Shown in pieces: positions 34,244 to 45,859 of a stretch of 64,000 nucleotides of DNA (the first letter of the stretch is position 1; every line of letters starts with the position of its first letter). The translations under genes were made by a program, and so were the position numbers. The stretch comes from Rana temporaria. Its lineage: Eukaryota > Chordata > Amphibia > Anura > Ranidae. Location of the stretch: the NCBI RefSeq assembly GCF_905171775.1, contig NC_053489.1, forward strand, positions 592,389,844 to 592,453,843. The letters run 5' to 3'. The notes beneath the pieces were generated by a model, which saw only the letters and a list, made by a program, of their open reading frames with translations, ran no database searches and was not told the origin of the DNA.

Positions 34244-34959
34244 CTGTAATATAATAACATGGTATTTGTGGATTTAACCAAGTCATTTACAAATAAACAA
34301 AGCTTTCCATCTGGAGATAATATTGAAATCCTAATATTAAAAGTGGTTTGAAGTATGAAAGTTAATAATTATATTTATGGGTATAAAATCCTCTGAGCAG
34401 GTGGCTAATATTCACATTTACTTTCCAAATTACAGAATGCAATGAGGACAGTTGCGGTGGAGGGCAATAATGGTAAAACAAAAGCCTTCAATGGTTTTTA
34501 TGATGATTTGCTCAGTGATGGAGCTGACATATTCAGCTTCAAACTGATTTTCCAAAAACAAGCAACATCTAAATGGAAACAACAATTTATTTATTTTTTT
34601 TCAAAATTACAGGATCCATCCACTCAGAAATTGTATTTTAGTTTTAGAGTGTTGATAAATTACCAGCAAGCGTTTGTGGCTAGATCCTTTCACCTGAATT
34701 GCCAGTTCCCCTTTTCTGCTGTGACCATTATAATGGATTTTCAATTTCCCTGTCATATATTTTTAATATTATAAAATGAGCCAGGGGGAACGCTAAGGCT
34801 GCAGCTAGAGAAAAGATTATGGGGCATAAGACTATTGCGTGATTTAGCTCAGCAACATCCACTCATAACTAATATTTTAGATGAACTCATACTTTAAATA
34901 TAATGCTCAACCAAACGTTGAATTGCATTGCATCTTGATATAGCACGGTCATTTACCCC
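34244..34959. other. Intron sequence, no feature seen
   Basis: A plus-strand open frame at 34442-34774 has no recognisable motif and no supporting context. I treat it as chance. Confidence 0.5.
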
Positions 34960-35189
34960 GTAGGATCCTGACACGCTGGTACATAAACTAGGGTCAATTT
35001 AGACAGGAGTCAAATAACTTACCAGCATGTCTTTGGAGATTGGGAGGAAACCAGAGTACCTGGAGGAAACCAAGGCAGGCACAGGGAGAACATGCAAACT
35101 CCAGGCAGATGGTGATGTGGTCGGGATTCGAACCAGGTACCCTTTTTGCTGCTAGGTGAAAGTGCTACCCACTACACCACTGTGCTGAC
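34960..35189 (-). mobile_element. tRNA-type SINE remnant
   Basis: On the minus strand the head reads GTGGTGTAGTGGGTAGCAC (A-box-like). It is followed by GGTTCGAATCC (35124-35134), a perfect Pol III B-box. The body continues with GCATGTTCTCCCTGTG and GGTTTCCTCC. This is the general layout of tRNA-derived vertebrate SINEs. The exact family is not assigned and no clear target duplication was found. Confidence 0.65.
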
Positions 35190-36304
35190 GTTATTTATAA
35201 GTGGAGCTTGTTGGCTCAGGCTCTAGTTTGTTCTATTTCTTGGATTGCACAATACTGAAAACGTCCTGCCATATAGCCTAGCTCTGTCCTTTTTTACCTC
35301 ACAGTTCCCATCCAACTTTAGCAGTTGATTTACTAAAACTGGAGAATGCAAAATCTGGTGCAGCTGTGCATAGTAGCCCATCAGCTTCTAACTTCAGATT
35401 GTTCAATTAAGCTTTGACAAAATAAAAGAAAATGGAAGCTGATTGGTTTCTATGTAAAGCTACAACTTTGTGTGTTCTATGTTCTTCTGTTACATTATCT
35501 ATAAAAAATAAATAATAAAAGTCTAGCTGGATAAGCAAGTCACCCACATACTGGCAGTTTGTATTTCAGAGGAACCCCAACCTTTTTTTTTTTCTTTTTT
35601 TGCATGAAGTTCCCCCTTAAATTCATACCAGACCCTCATCAAACCACCAAAAAATGTAAACAGGATTGGGTCCCCCTAAAATCAGAACCAAATCTTTATC
35701 CTTAAAAGGTTCTGTTATTGATTTTAAGGGGGTCCCCAAAGCAATAAAACAATACCCTCCCCAAATCCACACCTCCTGAGCCATACTAGGCCACATGCCC
35801 TCAACATGGGGTGTTTACCTTGCCAGCAAGAACTTCCCTGGCAAAGCACCCTACTATCATATTGGTGAAGTGAATAAACACACTGATACTGTGACAATGT
35901 CCTTTATTTAGAAAAAATGCTTATGGTGTAAATCCATTATTAATCGCGTCATCCAGAGATGTAGATCCAAGTCAATCATGATGAATGACGGTACTGATAA
36001 CCTGTCAAGAAAAAATCATGCAAAATGTTTGCTTCTGATGACTGCTCATTGGGAATAATAGCTCCTGTGCCTAAAGGTGAATATAAACAAATGGACGAAG
36101 TAACCTGGGTGATGTCATTGACCAAAAATGGACCGTTATACTTTAGGTCAGTGAGGCCAAAGGGTATTCACGGATGTGTCAGCGATTTGGCTTGTTTTAA
36201 TTTCTCGCAGATCAGCACGTCAAAGTGTATTTTTTTCCAGCAGGTGTTGTCATGCTTTGTGATTGACATGGATCTGCATCACTAAATAATGTGATTGACT
36301 ATAA
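35190..36304. other. Repeat-like intron sequence, unidentified
   Basis: Contains GGGGTCCCC-type phrases and repeated AGGTTC/GGTCCCC words around 35660-35800 resembling the sequence near 36940-37200 and 50440-50560. This suggests an old, unclassified repeat. No gene seen. Confidence 0.4.
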
Positions 36305-36748
36305 GGCTGGGTTCACACTTGTCCGACAACGGTCCTACATTGGGAGCTCAAAATCAATGTTTCCCTATGAGAACTGTCTTAACTGGTTCTACACAAGTCG
36401 GTCCGACTTTGAAAATGCTCCCTGTACTACTTTGGTCCTACATTGATCCTACTTCAGCCCATTGAATATCATTGAAGTCGGACCAAAGTAGAAGCCTTGT
36501 CCTAACCATCCGACTTTTGACATCCGACTTGTGATTACAGCAGCAGTAAAAGGAATTTATCTCACTCTGGGATTGTTTTGATTGGTCAAAGAACAAGTCA
36601 GACTATCACAAAGTCGGATCAAAGTAGTATCCTGTTCATGAAAGTAGGATGGATGTAGGACCAATGTAGGACCAATGTAGGATCAGTGTAGGACCAATGT
36701 AGCAGAGCAAAGTAGGATGAAAGTAGTGTAGTAGTGTGAACCCAGCCT
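36305..36748. mobile_element. MITE with GGCTGGGTTCACAC ends, TSD TAA
   Basis: GGCTGGGTTCACACTTG at the left; the reverse of the right end gives GGCTGGGTTCACACTAC. TAA is duplicated at 36302-36304 and 36749-36751. Short direct repeats of GTAGGACCAAT lie near 36655-36700. It is 444 bp and non-coding. Confidence 0.88.
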
Positions 36749-36751
36749 AAA

Positions 36752-37948
36752 TTTACATTGTGGTAATTCTTTTACTATTTTGCTTAATAAAGAGATTTTT
36801 TTTAATGAGTTATCAGGGGGACTATATACCCCTTAAATTTTTACATGGTAGGACAGTATCCGGGGGGGGGGGGGGCATTTTTTTAATAGGGGCTTCCAGA
36901 TTTTTAAAAACTCTTCTCTTTGCTGAACTCTGCAACCAGCGGACCAGGCTTGTGGGGAAAAAGGCCCTTGTGTGGGGACAAGGTACCTTACCAATGTGGT
37001 ACTCTCTGGCAAAGTACCCTGCCCATGTTGGAGGTATGTGGCCTTATATGGTTCAAGGGGAGTGTGTTTACTTGGCCAGTTAGGCTGCGTTCTCGGATAA
37101 GGATCTGGTGTAAATTTTGGGGGACCTCGTGCTTTTTTTATACTTTTTTTGTGTCGGGCTCCCACTTAAAACTCACATCAAGAATGAGGGCCTAGTATTA
37201 ATTTAGGGGAGACCCCTGTGTTGTTTTATTTTTCAAAACTTTCATTGGTGGTTATGGTGCACTATAACCACCAATGACTATACAGCCTACCAACAGATGA
37301 CATTATCCTTGGTTGCTAGTACAGAGGCAGCTTTTTGTTTTTGGGAGGGGTCCCCCTTATAAGCCATACCAGATAGGACCCACATGTAGGCTAAGGGTTT
37401 GGTATAGATTAAAGGAATCCCCTTTGTTTAAGAAATATATATATATATATTTTCTCCTGACCCCTGAGGGGTGCTTTATCCACAGAGAGAGATTACAGTT
37501 CACTGGGACATACTACATTCTGAAATGACTGGAACATCGTTGGCTATAATATACATGCTGTTACCTTACAGCAGTAAGGTAAGGGGACACCCTCATTAAA
37601 ACTTCAAAGGGATATTGGAATCCCTTCTCTGCACCACCTTCATGCTGAATATTTTGGCATAAGCACCAGCACTTTATTGTTGATTGTTTCTTTGATATTT
37701 TGATCTTCTAAACAGCATTAGTTTTTGCTGTTTTTCTGCATGGACACTGATGCAATCTCTTATTATCACCTATGTGTGTTGTTTTAGTTTTGCTACTATA
37801 TAGCAGTGCATGCTTCAATTTAATATCACTGAGCACTCTGTATTTTTGATTGGATGTCATTTGTATCACCAATATCAGCGAGTATTATTTTTTCTTTGAT
37901 GTTCACATATCAGTTATAGCAACTGTCTTTTCTTTAATTCATCTAAAC
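36752..37948. other. No gene seen; G run and TA run present
   Basis: A run of about 14 G lies at 36860-36873 and a TATA run at 37435-37450. Words such as GGACAAGGTACCTTACC and CCAGATAGGACCC suggest an old unclassified repeat, related in part to 50440-50560. Confidence 0.45.
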
Positions 37949-38133
37949 CAGTGGTCATCAACCCTGTCCTGCAGGGCCCACTAACAGGCCAGGTTTGCAA
38001 GATAACTGAAATACATCACAGCTGATATCATTTGCTCCTCAGTGATTGCAGTATTCTAGACTGCATCTCCCCAAGGTAATACATAAAACCTGGCCTGTTA
38101 GTGGGCCCTACAGGACAGGGTTGATGACCACTG
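37949..38133. mobile_element. Short hAT MITE with 8-bp duplication ATCTAAAC
   Basis: The ends CAGTGGTCATCAACCCTGTC are inverted copies of about 48 bp. ATCTAAAC is duplicated at 37941-37948 and 38134-38141. It is 185 bp. The CAGTGGT start and 8-bp duplication mark a hAT-type element. Confidence 0.92.
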
Positions 38134-38193
38134 ATCTAAACTATCACACAGCACTACTTATTTATTACAACAATTATGACATAAAAAGTGTTT

Positions 38194-39137
38194 GGGGACC
38201 TGGGTCCTGCCCCAGGGGACATGTATCAATGCAAAAAAAGATTAAAAAAGGGAAGTTGTTTCGGGAGCAATGATTTTAATAATGCCTAAAGTGAAACAAT
38301 AAAACTGAAATATTCCTTTAAATTTCGTACCTGGGGTGTGTGTATAGCATGCCTGTAAAGTCGTGCATGTTTCCCGTGTTTAGAACTGTCCCTGCACAAA
38401 ATGTAATTTCTAAAGGAAAACAAGTAATTTAAAACTACTAGCAGCTATTCATGAATTGTTTATTACAAAAATTGTTTATTACAAAAAAGGTGTCCCGCGA
38501 TGTTCATTCATTTTCAATCACAGCGTCTGACGTTCTAGAGAAAGAAAAAAAACCTGGAAAACTCTGGCTCCATGGGAGGCATCCCTGCTGGGATCCAACA
38601 ATACATTACAGCCACAAGCAGTTTTAAATGTAATGAAAGTATGAAAAGGGTATGAAAGGCACGGGTAAATATGGTAAAGTATATTTCCACTGGGGAGGGA
38701 AATGTATATTGGTCTTTTTTTCTATTATTATGTATGTGCAAACTTAAAATTAATAATAAAAAATCAAAGTAAAAAAAAAAAAAAAAAAAAACAGTTTTCC
38801 CTTTGAAATGCAATTTTGCTGTGGTACTGTTATGAACATGGGAAAGATGTGCTACTTTACAGGCAGACTTTGGACACCTCCCCTGGCACGATATTTAAAG
38901 GGATATTTAATTTTTATTGTTAGACATCAAGTATTATTAAAATCACTGCTCCTGAAAAAACTTCTGTTTTTAAAACTTTGCTTTGCATTGATACATGTGC
39001 AATTTAGATTTTTCACATTCGTGTCTCATAGACTTTAACAGTGTTTGCGTGTTCGCACAAATGTTTTGCCTGTTCGTATGTTCTGCTGCAAACCGAACCG
39101 GGGGGGGGGGGGGGGGGAGGTGTTCGGCTCATCCCTA
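38194..39137. mobile_element. Fold-back derivative related to the large hAT element
   Basis: The right terminus reads TTCGGCTCATCCCTA, the same 15 bases found inverted at the left end of the hAT element at 15211. The left part (GGGTCCTGCCCCAGGGGACA, 38205 onward) matches the subterminal sequence at 15387-15412. Its right part repeats that region in reverse (TTGCATTGATACATGTGC near 38985). A G run sits at 39101-39117. The left terminus is missing. Confidence 0.65.
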
Positions 39138-39403
39138 ATTAAGAGTAAGGACTAGGCATAAGAATAAGATGACATTTGGCATTCAGCATAAACAGTAGGA
39201 AAGACACCTCAAGTGCACCAGTGAGCAGCAGTAACGTTTAATCTACTGAGTGAAATTATACTGGCAGATTGCATTTATGGTTGTGATGCTAGTCCTAGAT
39301 GAACTGGGCATGCACTCTCCAAAAGGAAAGGATTATTTTAGCAGCGGGGTCAGGGGGCTTGCAGAATACATATGGGAGGAGAAGAATTTCTAAGTTCCAA
39401 TAA

Positions 39404-40127
39404 AGCCCCATACACACTATCAGTTTTCCTGCAGGTTTTTCTCTTCAGGTTTACCAAAACCATCTAATATGAGGTCAAACCTTAATGCCGCGTACACACG
39501 ATCATTTTTCGGCATGAAAAAAACATCGTTTTTAAAAAATATAATTTAAAATGATTCACATCATTTTTCGGGTTCTGAAAAACGACAACATTTTTTTTCC
39601 GAACATGCTGCATTTTTTAATGACGTTTTAAACAATGTCGTTTTTCGGGTTGTAAAAAATGATCGTGTGTGGGCTAAAACGACGTTAAAAACCCGCGCAT
39701 GCTCAGAAGCAAGTTATGAGACGGGAGCACTCGTTCTGGTAAAACTACCGTTCATAATGGAGTAAGCACATTCATCATGCTGAAACAGACAGAAAAGCGC
39801 AAATCGTCTTTTACTAACACGGAATCAGCTAAAGCAGCCCCAATGGTGGCGTCATCCGCATGGAACTTCCCCTTTATAGTGCCGTTGTACGTGTTGTACG
39901 TCACCGCGCTTTGCTAGAGAATTTTTTTAAAACTATGGGGTGTGGGCAACGTCGTTTTAATGATGAGGTTGGAAAAACTTTGTTTATTCTTCATGCCGAA
40001 AAATGATTGTGTGTACGCGGCATAAGAGTTTCAGTTCGTATGCAATCAGACAGGCCCTTGCACTACATGGTTTTGGTAAACCTGAAGGGGAAAAACCTGC
40101 AGGAAAACTGATAGTGTGTATGGGGCT
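39404..40127. mobile_element. MITE with CCCCATACACACTATCAG ends, interrupted
   Basis: The left AAGCCCCATACACACTATCA is matched by the right GATAGTGTGTATGGGGCTT. Inverted similarity continues for about 65 bp (CAGTTTTCCTGCAGG..., TTCAGGTTTACC). Another MITE (39486-40022) sits in its middle. Outer bounds are approximate to a few bases. Confidence 0.85.
39486..40022. mobile_element. MITE with TGCCGCGTACACACGAT ends, TSD TAA, nested
   Basis: TGCCGCGTACACACGATCAT at the left and its inverted copy at the right. TAA is duplicated at 39483-39485 and 40023-40025. The interior repeats ATTTTTCGG words. It lies inside the 39404-40127 element, which has ends of the same general type. Confidence 0.88.
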
Positions 40128-40691
40128 TTATAGTTTGCATTCACATTTGCAATTCCCAAAGTTTTTGATCAGTCAGGTGATTGTACTGCTAATTGAAGCC
40201 CAGAAATATTTGTGACATTCATAGTCATAACCCTTTTCCATTTTGTTTATTACTTTGGCTATAGTTTGGCTTTAAGGAGAGCACAATCTACAGACTCTGT
40301 AAAAATCAGCAAATTTATTGAAGTAATTTTTGCAGGTGCATTAAACATAATGACGTTTTTGAACATCATAAGAAATCCAAGGGCAAACCTTAAACATAAC
40401 ACAGACAGTTAAGGGCCAGATTCATTTAATATCTTAAATAGAAGACCTCATCAAAGAATACAATTGTTTAGCATAAACTATAAGTTTCATACAGCAATGA
40501 CTTTTCAAAGGGGACATAAAATGGAACACAGACTCCGAACTTGCCTACAAAAACCATAACATACAACGCCATTATTTTCCACTGGGACAATCCTGTGTTC
40601 ATAGTTGTCTATGATCATAAAATCTATGCTGCTCTGCCTTTAGTAATATCATTAAACCTAAATAACAAGTTTTATTAGCACAGAACATAAT
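40128..40691. other. Intron sequence, no feature seen
   Basis: No exon borders or repeat ends recognised. Confidence 0.45.
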
Positions 40692-40705
40692 AACATTCAC
40701 ATAAA

Positions 40706-42157
40706 GGTCTGAATAAAGAATGATGAGCGCAAACTGAAAATCTAAAAGTGAATATAAAGACAGTCCATAGGGGACTGATAACAATCAATAAAGATATGCA
40801 GTGAATTCAAAATTAGTGAAATAACCCAAAACTGATAATAAATCCAAAAATAAAAGTCCAAATATATAAATCAAAGTTTGGATAAATCAATCTAGTGTGC
40901 CAGTGATAAACAAAACTTCTGCACTTCGGGCATCAATGTGGACAATCTTGATAACTCTTTGCTTAGCCTGGGCTCGCAGTGCGCTTACCTCCAGACACTA
41001 GGTCATGCGTGTCAACGAAATCCTCCCAAAACTGGAACAGAATCCAAACAGTGGGTAACACGTGTTGCACGGAATCTTCCCAGTGCTGAGATAGAATCGA
41101 GGGGCGTTCTCTGTATCAAATACCAGTATAGGTCCAGGCGCAGCGAAGTCGACTCCACAGGATAGCCACAAGGTGTATCAGGAGCAAATGTAAAAATAAA
41201 AAGCTCTCATGGTGAAGTATGCAAGCACTTTAAAATTTAATAAAGGTAAAAATGTGCTTACATTGAAAAAACGAATAAAACGCCAAACAGCGGCACTTCC
41301 GGTGGACGGTCAGGGTGTCACGTCACTTCCGGTCACATCTAACCTTATGCATTACGTCACGACACGTGACTTCATCGTTCAACCTCCGATGAAGTCACGT
41401 TTCGTGACGTAATGCATAAGGTTAGATGTGACCGGAAGTGAAGTGACACCCTGACCGTCCACCGGAAGTGCCGCTGTTTGGCGTTTTATTCGTTTTTTCA
41501 ATGTAAGCACATTTTTACCTTTATTAAATTTTAAAGTGCTTGCATACTTCACCATGAGAGCTTTTTATTTTTACATTTGCTCCTGATACACCTTGTGGCT
41601 ATCCTGTGGAGTCGACTTCGCTGCGCCTGGACCTATACTGGTATTTGATACAGAGAACGCCCCTCGATTCTATCTCAGCACTGGGAAGATTCCGTGCAAC
41701 ACGTGTTACCCACTGTTTGGATTCTGTTCCAGTTTTGGGAGGATTTCGTTGACACGCATGACCTAGTGTCTGGAGGTAAGCGCACTGCGAGCCCAGGCTA
41801 AGCAAAGAGTTATCAAGATTGTCCACATTGATGCCCGAAGTGCAGAAGTTTTGTTTATCACTGGCACACTAGATTGATTTATCCAAACTTTGATTTATAT
41901 ATTTGGACTTTTATTTTTGGATTTATTATCAGTTTTGGGTTATTTCACTAATTTTGAATTCACTGCATATCTTTATTGATTGTTATCAGTCCCCTATGGA
42001 CTGTCTTTATATTCACTTTTAGATTTTCAGTTTGCGCTCATCATTCTTTATTCAGACCTTTATTTGTTGTTAGCACATTTTAGATTTGAGCAGCATTTTG
42101 TTTTTCACTGGTCACTTTTAATTTTCACTGTTGGCTAGCGCTTTAGTCACCCACTTG
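40706..42157 (+). mobile_element. Retroposed palindromic element with 14-bp duplication
   Basis: AACATTCACATAAA is present at 40692-40705 and 42158-42171. Between these, 40701-41377 and 41387-42063 are almost perfect reverse complements around a centre near 41382 (one mismatch seen beside the centre, loop about TTCAACCTC). A single-copy tail (42064-42157) follows the right arm. Identical open frames in mirror positions (40938-41165 plus, 41599-41826 minus) show the arm identity. A long target duplication points to reverse-transcription at the target (LINE-type) rather than cut-and-paste. No poly(A) tail or LINE frame is seen. Confidence 0.75.
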
Positions 42158-42171
42158 AACATTCACATAAA

Positions 42172-43066
42172 CATCTGTAAATGTTTAAAGCTAACTCCAG
42201 GGAGATATTAAAAAAAAAAAAAAAACACAATGAATGCACCTCTATATGTTATGAAATCATGAAACACCCAACTCCAGACAATTTTACAAGACCTTCAGCC
42301 TGTGTTTAAAATAAAAAAAAGCAGCTCTAGCTGAAAAATACATCCCATCCTTAGCTGTCATCTCAGTAATCCCATCTCACCATTAGATTCCTGGAAGAAT
42401 GAGGACATATTGTGAGTGTAGGACACAATAGTCCTTTCCCCCTGAGGGGGTGTCACCATGGTTCCCTGAACTTACAGTGTAATGATGCAGAGCCAATCAT
42501 GTCAGTAACTTTTTGCTTGTCCAGCGGGACTAAATGTCATATATCCACCTCAGCTCCAAAGGGTTTTACCCCCTTCATGACCAGGGAATATTTTGCTCTT
42601 CAGCACTGTCAGCACTGTGCTACTTTAACTGGTTATTGAATGGTCATGCATCCAAGAGTCGAGGGAGAGATCGGCTTTGGGTGCCGACATCGCAGGCGCC
42701 CTGGAGAGGTAAGTGTCCTTATTTTAAAAGTCAGCAGCTGCAGTATTTGTAGCTGCTGACTTTAAAAATAAAAAAATAAAATTGACGGACCTCCGCTTTA
42801 ATGCACAAAATGCATTAAGATAAAAAACCTTTTGCTTTTACAACTCCTTTAACAGCAACACATGCTTTTTCATCATAAAAGACTGGTTTGCTGAGGCTGT
42901 CCCTGCTCTCATTGCTGAAAAAGTGTTGGTCAAAGATGTTAGTTAATTTCTTTTAAAACAGTCATTAGGAAATTACGTGACTGCATATGATAAAGCAGTG
43001 TAAAATTGGCAAGTAACATTATTTTTTTTAATGAAGGAGAATTTGTTAAAATGCACTAGAGACACT
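42172..43066. other. Intron sequence with fragments of MITEs
   Basis: About 42566-42655 resembles the left part of the TTAACC group (CCCTTCATGACCAGGG, GCACTGTGCTACTTTAACTGG). About 42715-42853 resembles the end of the TTAAAG group (a hairpin of AGTCAGCAGCTGCAG). Nothing coding. Confidence 0.5.
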
Positions 43067-43734
43067 GGCCTGGGATTCAGAGAGATTGGCGCATCTTTAG
43101 TTTGGCGTAGCGCATCTCATATGCGCTACGCCGACGTAACTGCGCATCTGCACATCTCATATGCGCGACGCAGAGGCAAGTACTGTATTCAGAAAGCACT
43201 TGCTCCCATATGTGCGCCGGCGTAACGTAAATGGGCTGGCATAAGCCCGCGTAATTCAAAGTAGGCAAGTAGTGGGCGTGTTGTATGATAATGAAGCGTG
43301 ACCCCATGTAAATGCATGGACGAACGAACAGCGCATGCGTGCGCATGCTCAGAATCACTTTGAATTTACTCCCTAAGATACGCCGGCTCAATGCCTGTGA
43401 CGTGAATGTAACGTACGCCTAGCCCCATTCACGTACGACTTATGTAAATGACGTAAAAATATACGCTTGTTCCGACGTCCATACTTTGCATTACCTGCGC
43501 CTCATATAGCAGGGGTAACTTTACGCTGGACGTACGCCTTACGCAAACGTCGTAGCTTACTGCGATGGGCGCAACTACGTTTCTGAATCGGCGTATCTAG
43601 CTCATTTACATATTCAACACGTAAATCTACGGAAGCGCCCCTAGCGGCCATCGTAAAGATACGATGGCGCATATTTGGACTTACGGCGGCGTATCTGGAA
43701 ATACGCCGTCGTAAGTCCTTTCTGAACTCGGGCC
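43067..43734. mobile_element. CpG-rich MITE, GGGCCAGATTC family (copy 5)
   Basis: The ends are more diverged (GGCCTGGGATTCAGAG and CTGAACTCGGGCC). ACT is duplicated at 43064-43066 and 43735-43737. The interior holds TACGCCGGC, ACGTACGCC and GCGCATGCGTGCGCATGC-type words like the other copies. Confidence 0.75.
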
Positions 43735-45556
43735 ACTGAGTAGAGGTAGGTGTTTAACTACAAGAATTAAAAGACCACATATTATACAGCTGTACAAAAT
43801 TGGCCAACAGCAAGACACTTTAGTGAGCAAGACTAAAGCCTCGCACACACAGGCCGAATATGGGTCGGTCTCAGCTGGTTCAACAGAAACCGGCCAACAT
43901 TTGACCCAAAAAAGTTCTGACGATCAGCATCCAAACAGCGCTCTCAGCCAATGGCCACCTCCCCTGTCAGAACACAATAGCTCAGTGGTAAGATCGCTTG
44001 ACTGGTGTAGATCAGATGACCCCATCCTTCTTATTCCTTGCCAGACCATAATCACACTCTGCCCCACCCCTTGCCTACAATTAACAAAAGAGACCACATG
44101 TGAAATGGAGTACAAAAGGCCATAGCAGCCTTTTATTGACAAAATATTAAAGATAACATTCTTTAACACATAAACTAAAAACCCAAACTATCAACCTGTT
44201 GGTCTTTTAATGGCACCCCAGAAATTAGACTATTTTCCACTTCTACACTGCGAGACCTTTTACCGTGATAGGCCACCAGCCGTAACACACCAGATCGGAG
44301 ACAACCCACTACCCGCAGTGCAACCAATACCATATTCCAGCTAAACCGTGTTAACTGGAATACACCAGAGGGACACATACCACCAATGAGTGCCCAACAC
44401 TTCCATCTCGTTTTTTGCCAACATCAAAGACCAACCACCGCCAATTGCTTTGCTGCCATTACAAATCCTGCTCGCACTGCACCTGTAAATAGAGAAAACT
44501 GGCCAAACAAACAGGGAGGATGGGTGAGAAACTGTTCCTGTCGCAGCTGCCCTCCTATGATGACGGGGGCGCCCCACATCCCCTTACATAAACAAAACAC
44601 CTCCCTGCCCTGCTGTTCACCAATCCTTATTCCCTCCACTTGTACACTAATATCCTTAACCCCATGTTGTCTCCCCTCTTCACCCTGTCATGCCGACTAT
44701 TTGCTAGTTCCTCTTTTCTCCTCTCGCTCCGAGCCTCACTAGACTAACCACCAACTTTTGAGCTCCTCCGTTTTTTTCATTTAGCCCACTGGGTTGAAGG
44801 GAAAAAAACAATAGTGTGTACCTACAGTAGCTTAAATTCAAATGTACAAGAGACAAAGGGCACAGCAGGTGTTTTATTACAAGAATTAAGATACTGCAGC
44901 TGATAAAGCAGTGTAAAATTAGCAAGCAGAAAGACAGTTTTAATGAGCATGACAAGAACCAAATATATTGGAGTCACAGAGTACAGGCAGGTGTTTTTCT
45001 ACAAGATTTAAGAGACCGCAGATAAATCAATGAAAATATTTGCCAGCTGCAATACCAATCACAGAGGATAGGCCTTTTATATTTACTTTGGGGATATAAT
45101 TTGGAGTAGTTTAAGCGCTCAATGTTCCTGGATGTAGCAGTGTGCAAATTAAAGGCAAATCCAAGAACTGATGTCACCAACAAATTATTGCTGCACTTCA
45201 GGCACCTCAAACTTACAAAAAAAATCAGTATCAACAACAAATAAACCTCCAAAAGATATTACAAATCCAAAATACCACACAGAAAAAAACAAACAGACAA
45301 AAAACTGTTTTCTATAGACATAGTAAATAAAAAGAACAACAAAAGGCAGCAAAGGACTGATTGCCCAAAAAATTATTAGTCAGAAATTAAAGCACAGTTT
45401 CATAACTGACTAATCTCTCTCTACGTAGTTTGTCATCTTTGCCTATCCTCTCCCTACAGCAACTTCAGTACATAGCTCCCCCCCTCCACGACCCAAGCAC
45501 TACCATTATAGTGAGTTGGCTGTCCCATCCAACAGCCCTCTTACTGACCCTTCTAA
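43735..45556. other. Intron sequence, no gene seen
   Basis: An isolated AAAGCCTCGCACACACAGGCC near 43836 looks like one end of a GTACACAC-type MITE. The remainder is unremarkable, and open frames have no family motifs. Confidence 0.45.
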
Positions 45557-45768
45557 TGCCTCGTACACATGACCGGTTTTCCCGTGGGGAAACCTGCCAT
45601 GGGAAAACTGCCATGAGAGCTTTTCGCCGGGAAAACCGGCCGTTTGAATGCTCCATCGAAAACCTGTGTGTAGGAGGAAAAAGTTACAGAGCAGGTTCTG
45701 GGTTTTCCCCTCGGGTTTCCTGGCAGATTTTTTACCTCCTGGAAACATGGTCATGTGTGTACGAGGCA
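45557..45768. mobile_element. MITE with TGCCTCGTACACATGACC ends, TSD TAA
   Basis: TGCCTCGTACACATGACCGG at the left; the right end is the inverted TGCCTCGTACACACATGACC. TAA is duplicated at 45554-45556 and 45769-45771. It is 212 bp, about 50 bp upstream of the retrocopy. Confidence 0.88.
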
Positions 45769-45859
45769 TAAGACTGTTGGCCATAGTTCAAAGGCTATGT
45801 GGTGTGTTACAGTTAAAAAATAATTGCCGAATATCATATATACAAAGGCATCGGAAAGA

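Noticed and set aside
34442..34774. 110-codon plus-strand frame
   Set aside because: No motif, no splice or promoter context, and AT-rich; probably chance.
35124..35189. Possible tRNA gene (B-box GGTTCGAATCC)
   Set aside because: No cloverleaf can be formed with a normal anticodon arm; the flanking sequence is SINE body.
40938..41826. Identical 75-codon frames on opposite strands
   Set aside because: A consequence of the palindrome; no recognisable protein.
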